Positions 63,778-64,000 of a stretch of 64,000 nt of DNA are shown here, one piece after another. Numbering within the stretch: the stretch's first letter is position 1; each line of letters opens with the position of its first letter. This DNA is from Mycobacterium parmense (GTDB taxonomy: Bacteria; Actinomycetota; Actinomycetes; Mycobacteriales; Mycobacteriaceae). The stretch is taken from the NCBI RefSeq assembly GCF_010730575.1, contig NZ_AP022614.1, positions 3,100,001 to 3,164,000 on the forward strand, read 5' to 3'. The translations under genes and the position numbers were made by a program. The notes beneath the pieces are model-generated. The model saw only the letters and a list, made by a program, of their open reading frames with translations. It made no database searches and was not told the DNA's origin.

Positions 63778-64000
63778 ATGTCAGACACCACGCAGGCATG
63801 GGGACCGCCGGCGCCGGGATGGCAGGCGGGTGGCCCGCCGCCGACGCTGGAATACGACGCGTTCTTGTCCTACACCCACCGCGACCGGCCGGTGGCCTCC
63901 GGAATCCAGAAGGGACTACACCAGATCGGGCGCCGGCTGGGCCAGTTACGCGCGCTGCGGGTGTTTCGCGACGACACCGACCTGACCGTGCGCCCCGACT
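63778..64000 (+). CDS. TIR-domain protein (5' part, runs off the window)
   Basis: The first 74 residues start MSDTTQAWGPPAPGWQ and enter a TIR domain with YDAFLSYTHRDRPVASGIQ and LRALRVFRDDTDL. This TIR subtype is often fused in actinobacteria to WD40 or other C-terminal repeats, but the rest lies beyond the window. The ATG at 63778 has CGGAGG 5 nt upstream. It is divergent from the frameshifted gene, with 226 nt between them in which no other gene is seen. The TIR is of a different subtype from that of the 51918-53432 protein. Confidence 0.8.
   Translation, partial: MSDTTQAWGPPAPGWQAGGPPPTLEYDAFLSYTHRDRPVASGIQKGLHQIGRRLGQLRALRVFRDDTDLTVRPD

Overview
The window comes from a high-GC slow-growing mycobacterium. 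Most genes resemble, in sequence and order, the Mycobacterium tuberculosis stretch from fadE25 (Rv3274c) to sdhB (Rv3319). Extra genes inserted between these suggest a Mycobacterium avium-complex or related species. Comparisons with M. tuberculosis are from memory, because no search could be run.

Layout. 0.1-12.8 kb: fadE25, purE, purK, a GtrA-like protein, a PH-domain membrane protein, birA, a KstD-like flavoprotein, then accD5-accE5-maf, sseA-sufE and accA3. BirA, AccD5, AccE5 and AccA3 together cover biotin attachment and long-chain or propionyl acyl-CoA carboxylation for lipid and mycolate precursors. 12.9-15.4 kb: the SigF stress module (rsbW-sigF), with a STAS anti-anti-sigma candidate converging on sigF, a 57-aa membrane protein behind a SigF-like promoter, and a small membrane gene cut by an amber codon. 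15.7-23.6 kb: a methyltransferase, a TetR regulator, lhr, nei and lpqC. 23.8-36.3 kb: an accessory stretch with small secreted DUF732-type proteins, an ABC importer lacking a binding protein, phoY1, a DUF5994-like gene, an FMN glutamate-synthase-like enzyme, two PPE genes, and an atypical P450 preceded by two tiny overlapping ORFs.

36.3-49.6 kb returns to the conserved backbone: pseudouridine synthase, glpD2, lpdA, a GGCT-fold protein, amiA1-amiB1, an extra cutinase, deoD, pmmB, upp, sapM and an Rv3311-like acidic protein. 49.7-56.5 kb is a second accessory stretch: two convergent VWA membrane proteins, a transmembrane TIR protein with a PknH-type extracellular domain, a bicupin dioxygenase facing a GntR regulator across a striking operator array, a GlsB-type protein and a GAP-family membrane protein. 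56.5-62.9 kb holds cdd-deoA-add (nucleoside salvage, working with deoD, upp and possibly pmmB) and sdhCDAB. The window ends with a frameshifted exported-protein gene and the start of a second TIR protein.

Many genes have a TANNNT -10 hexamer ending 6-8 nt before an ATG or GTG, which implies leaderless mRNAs; this also helped decide several starts. No tRNA, rRNA, CRISPR array or complete insertion sequence was seen.
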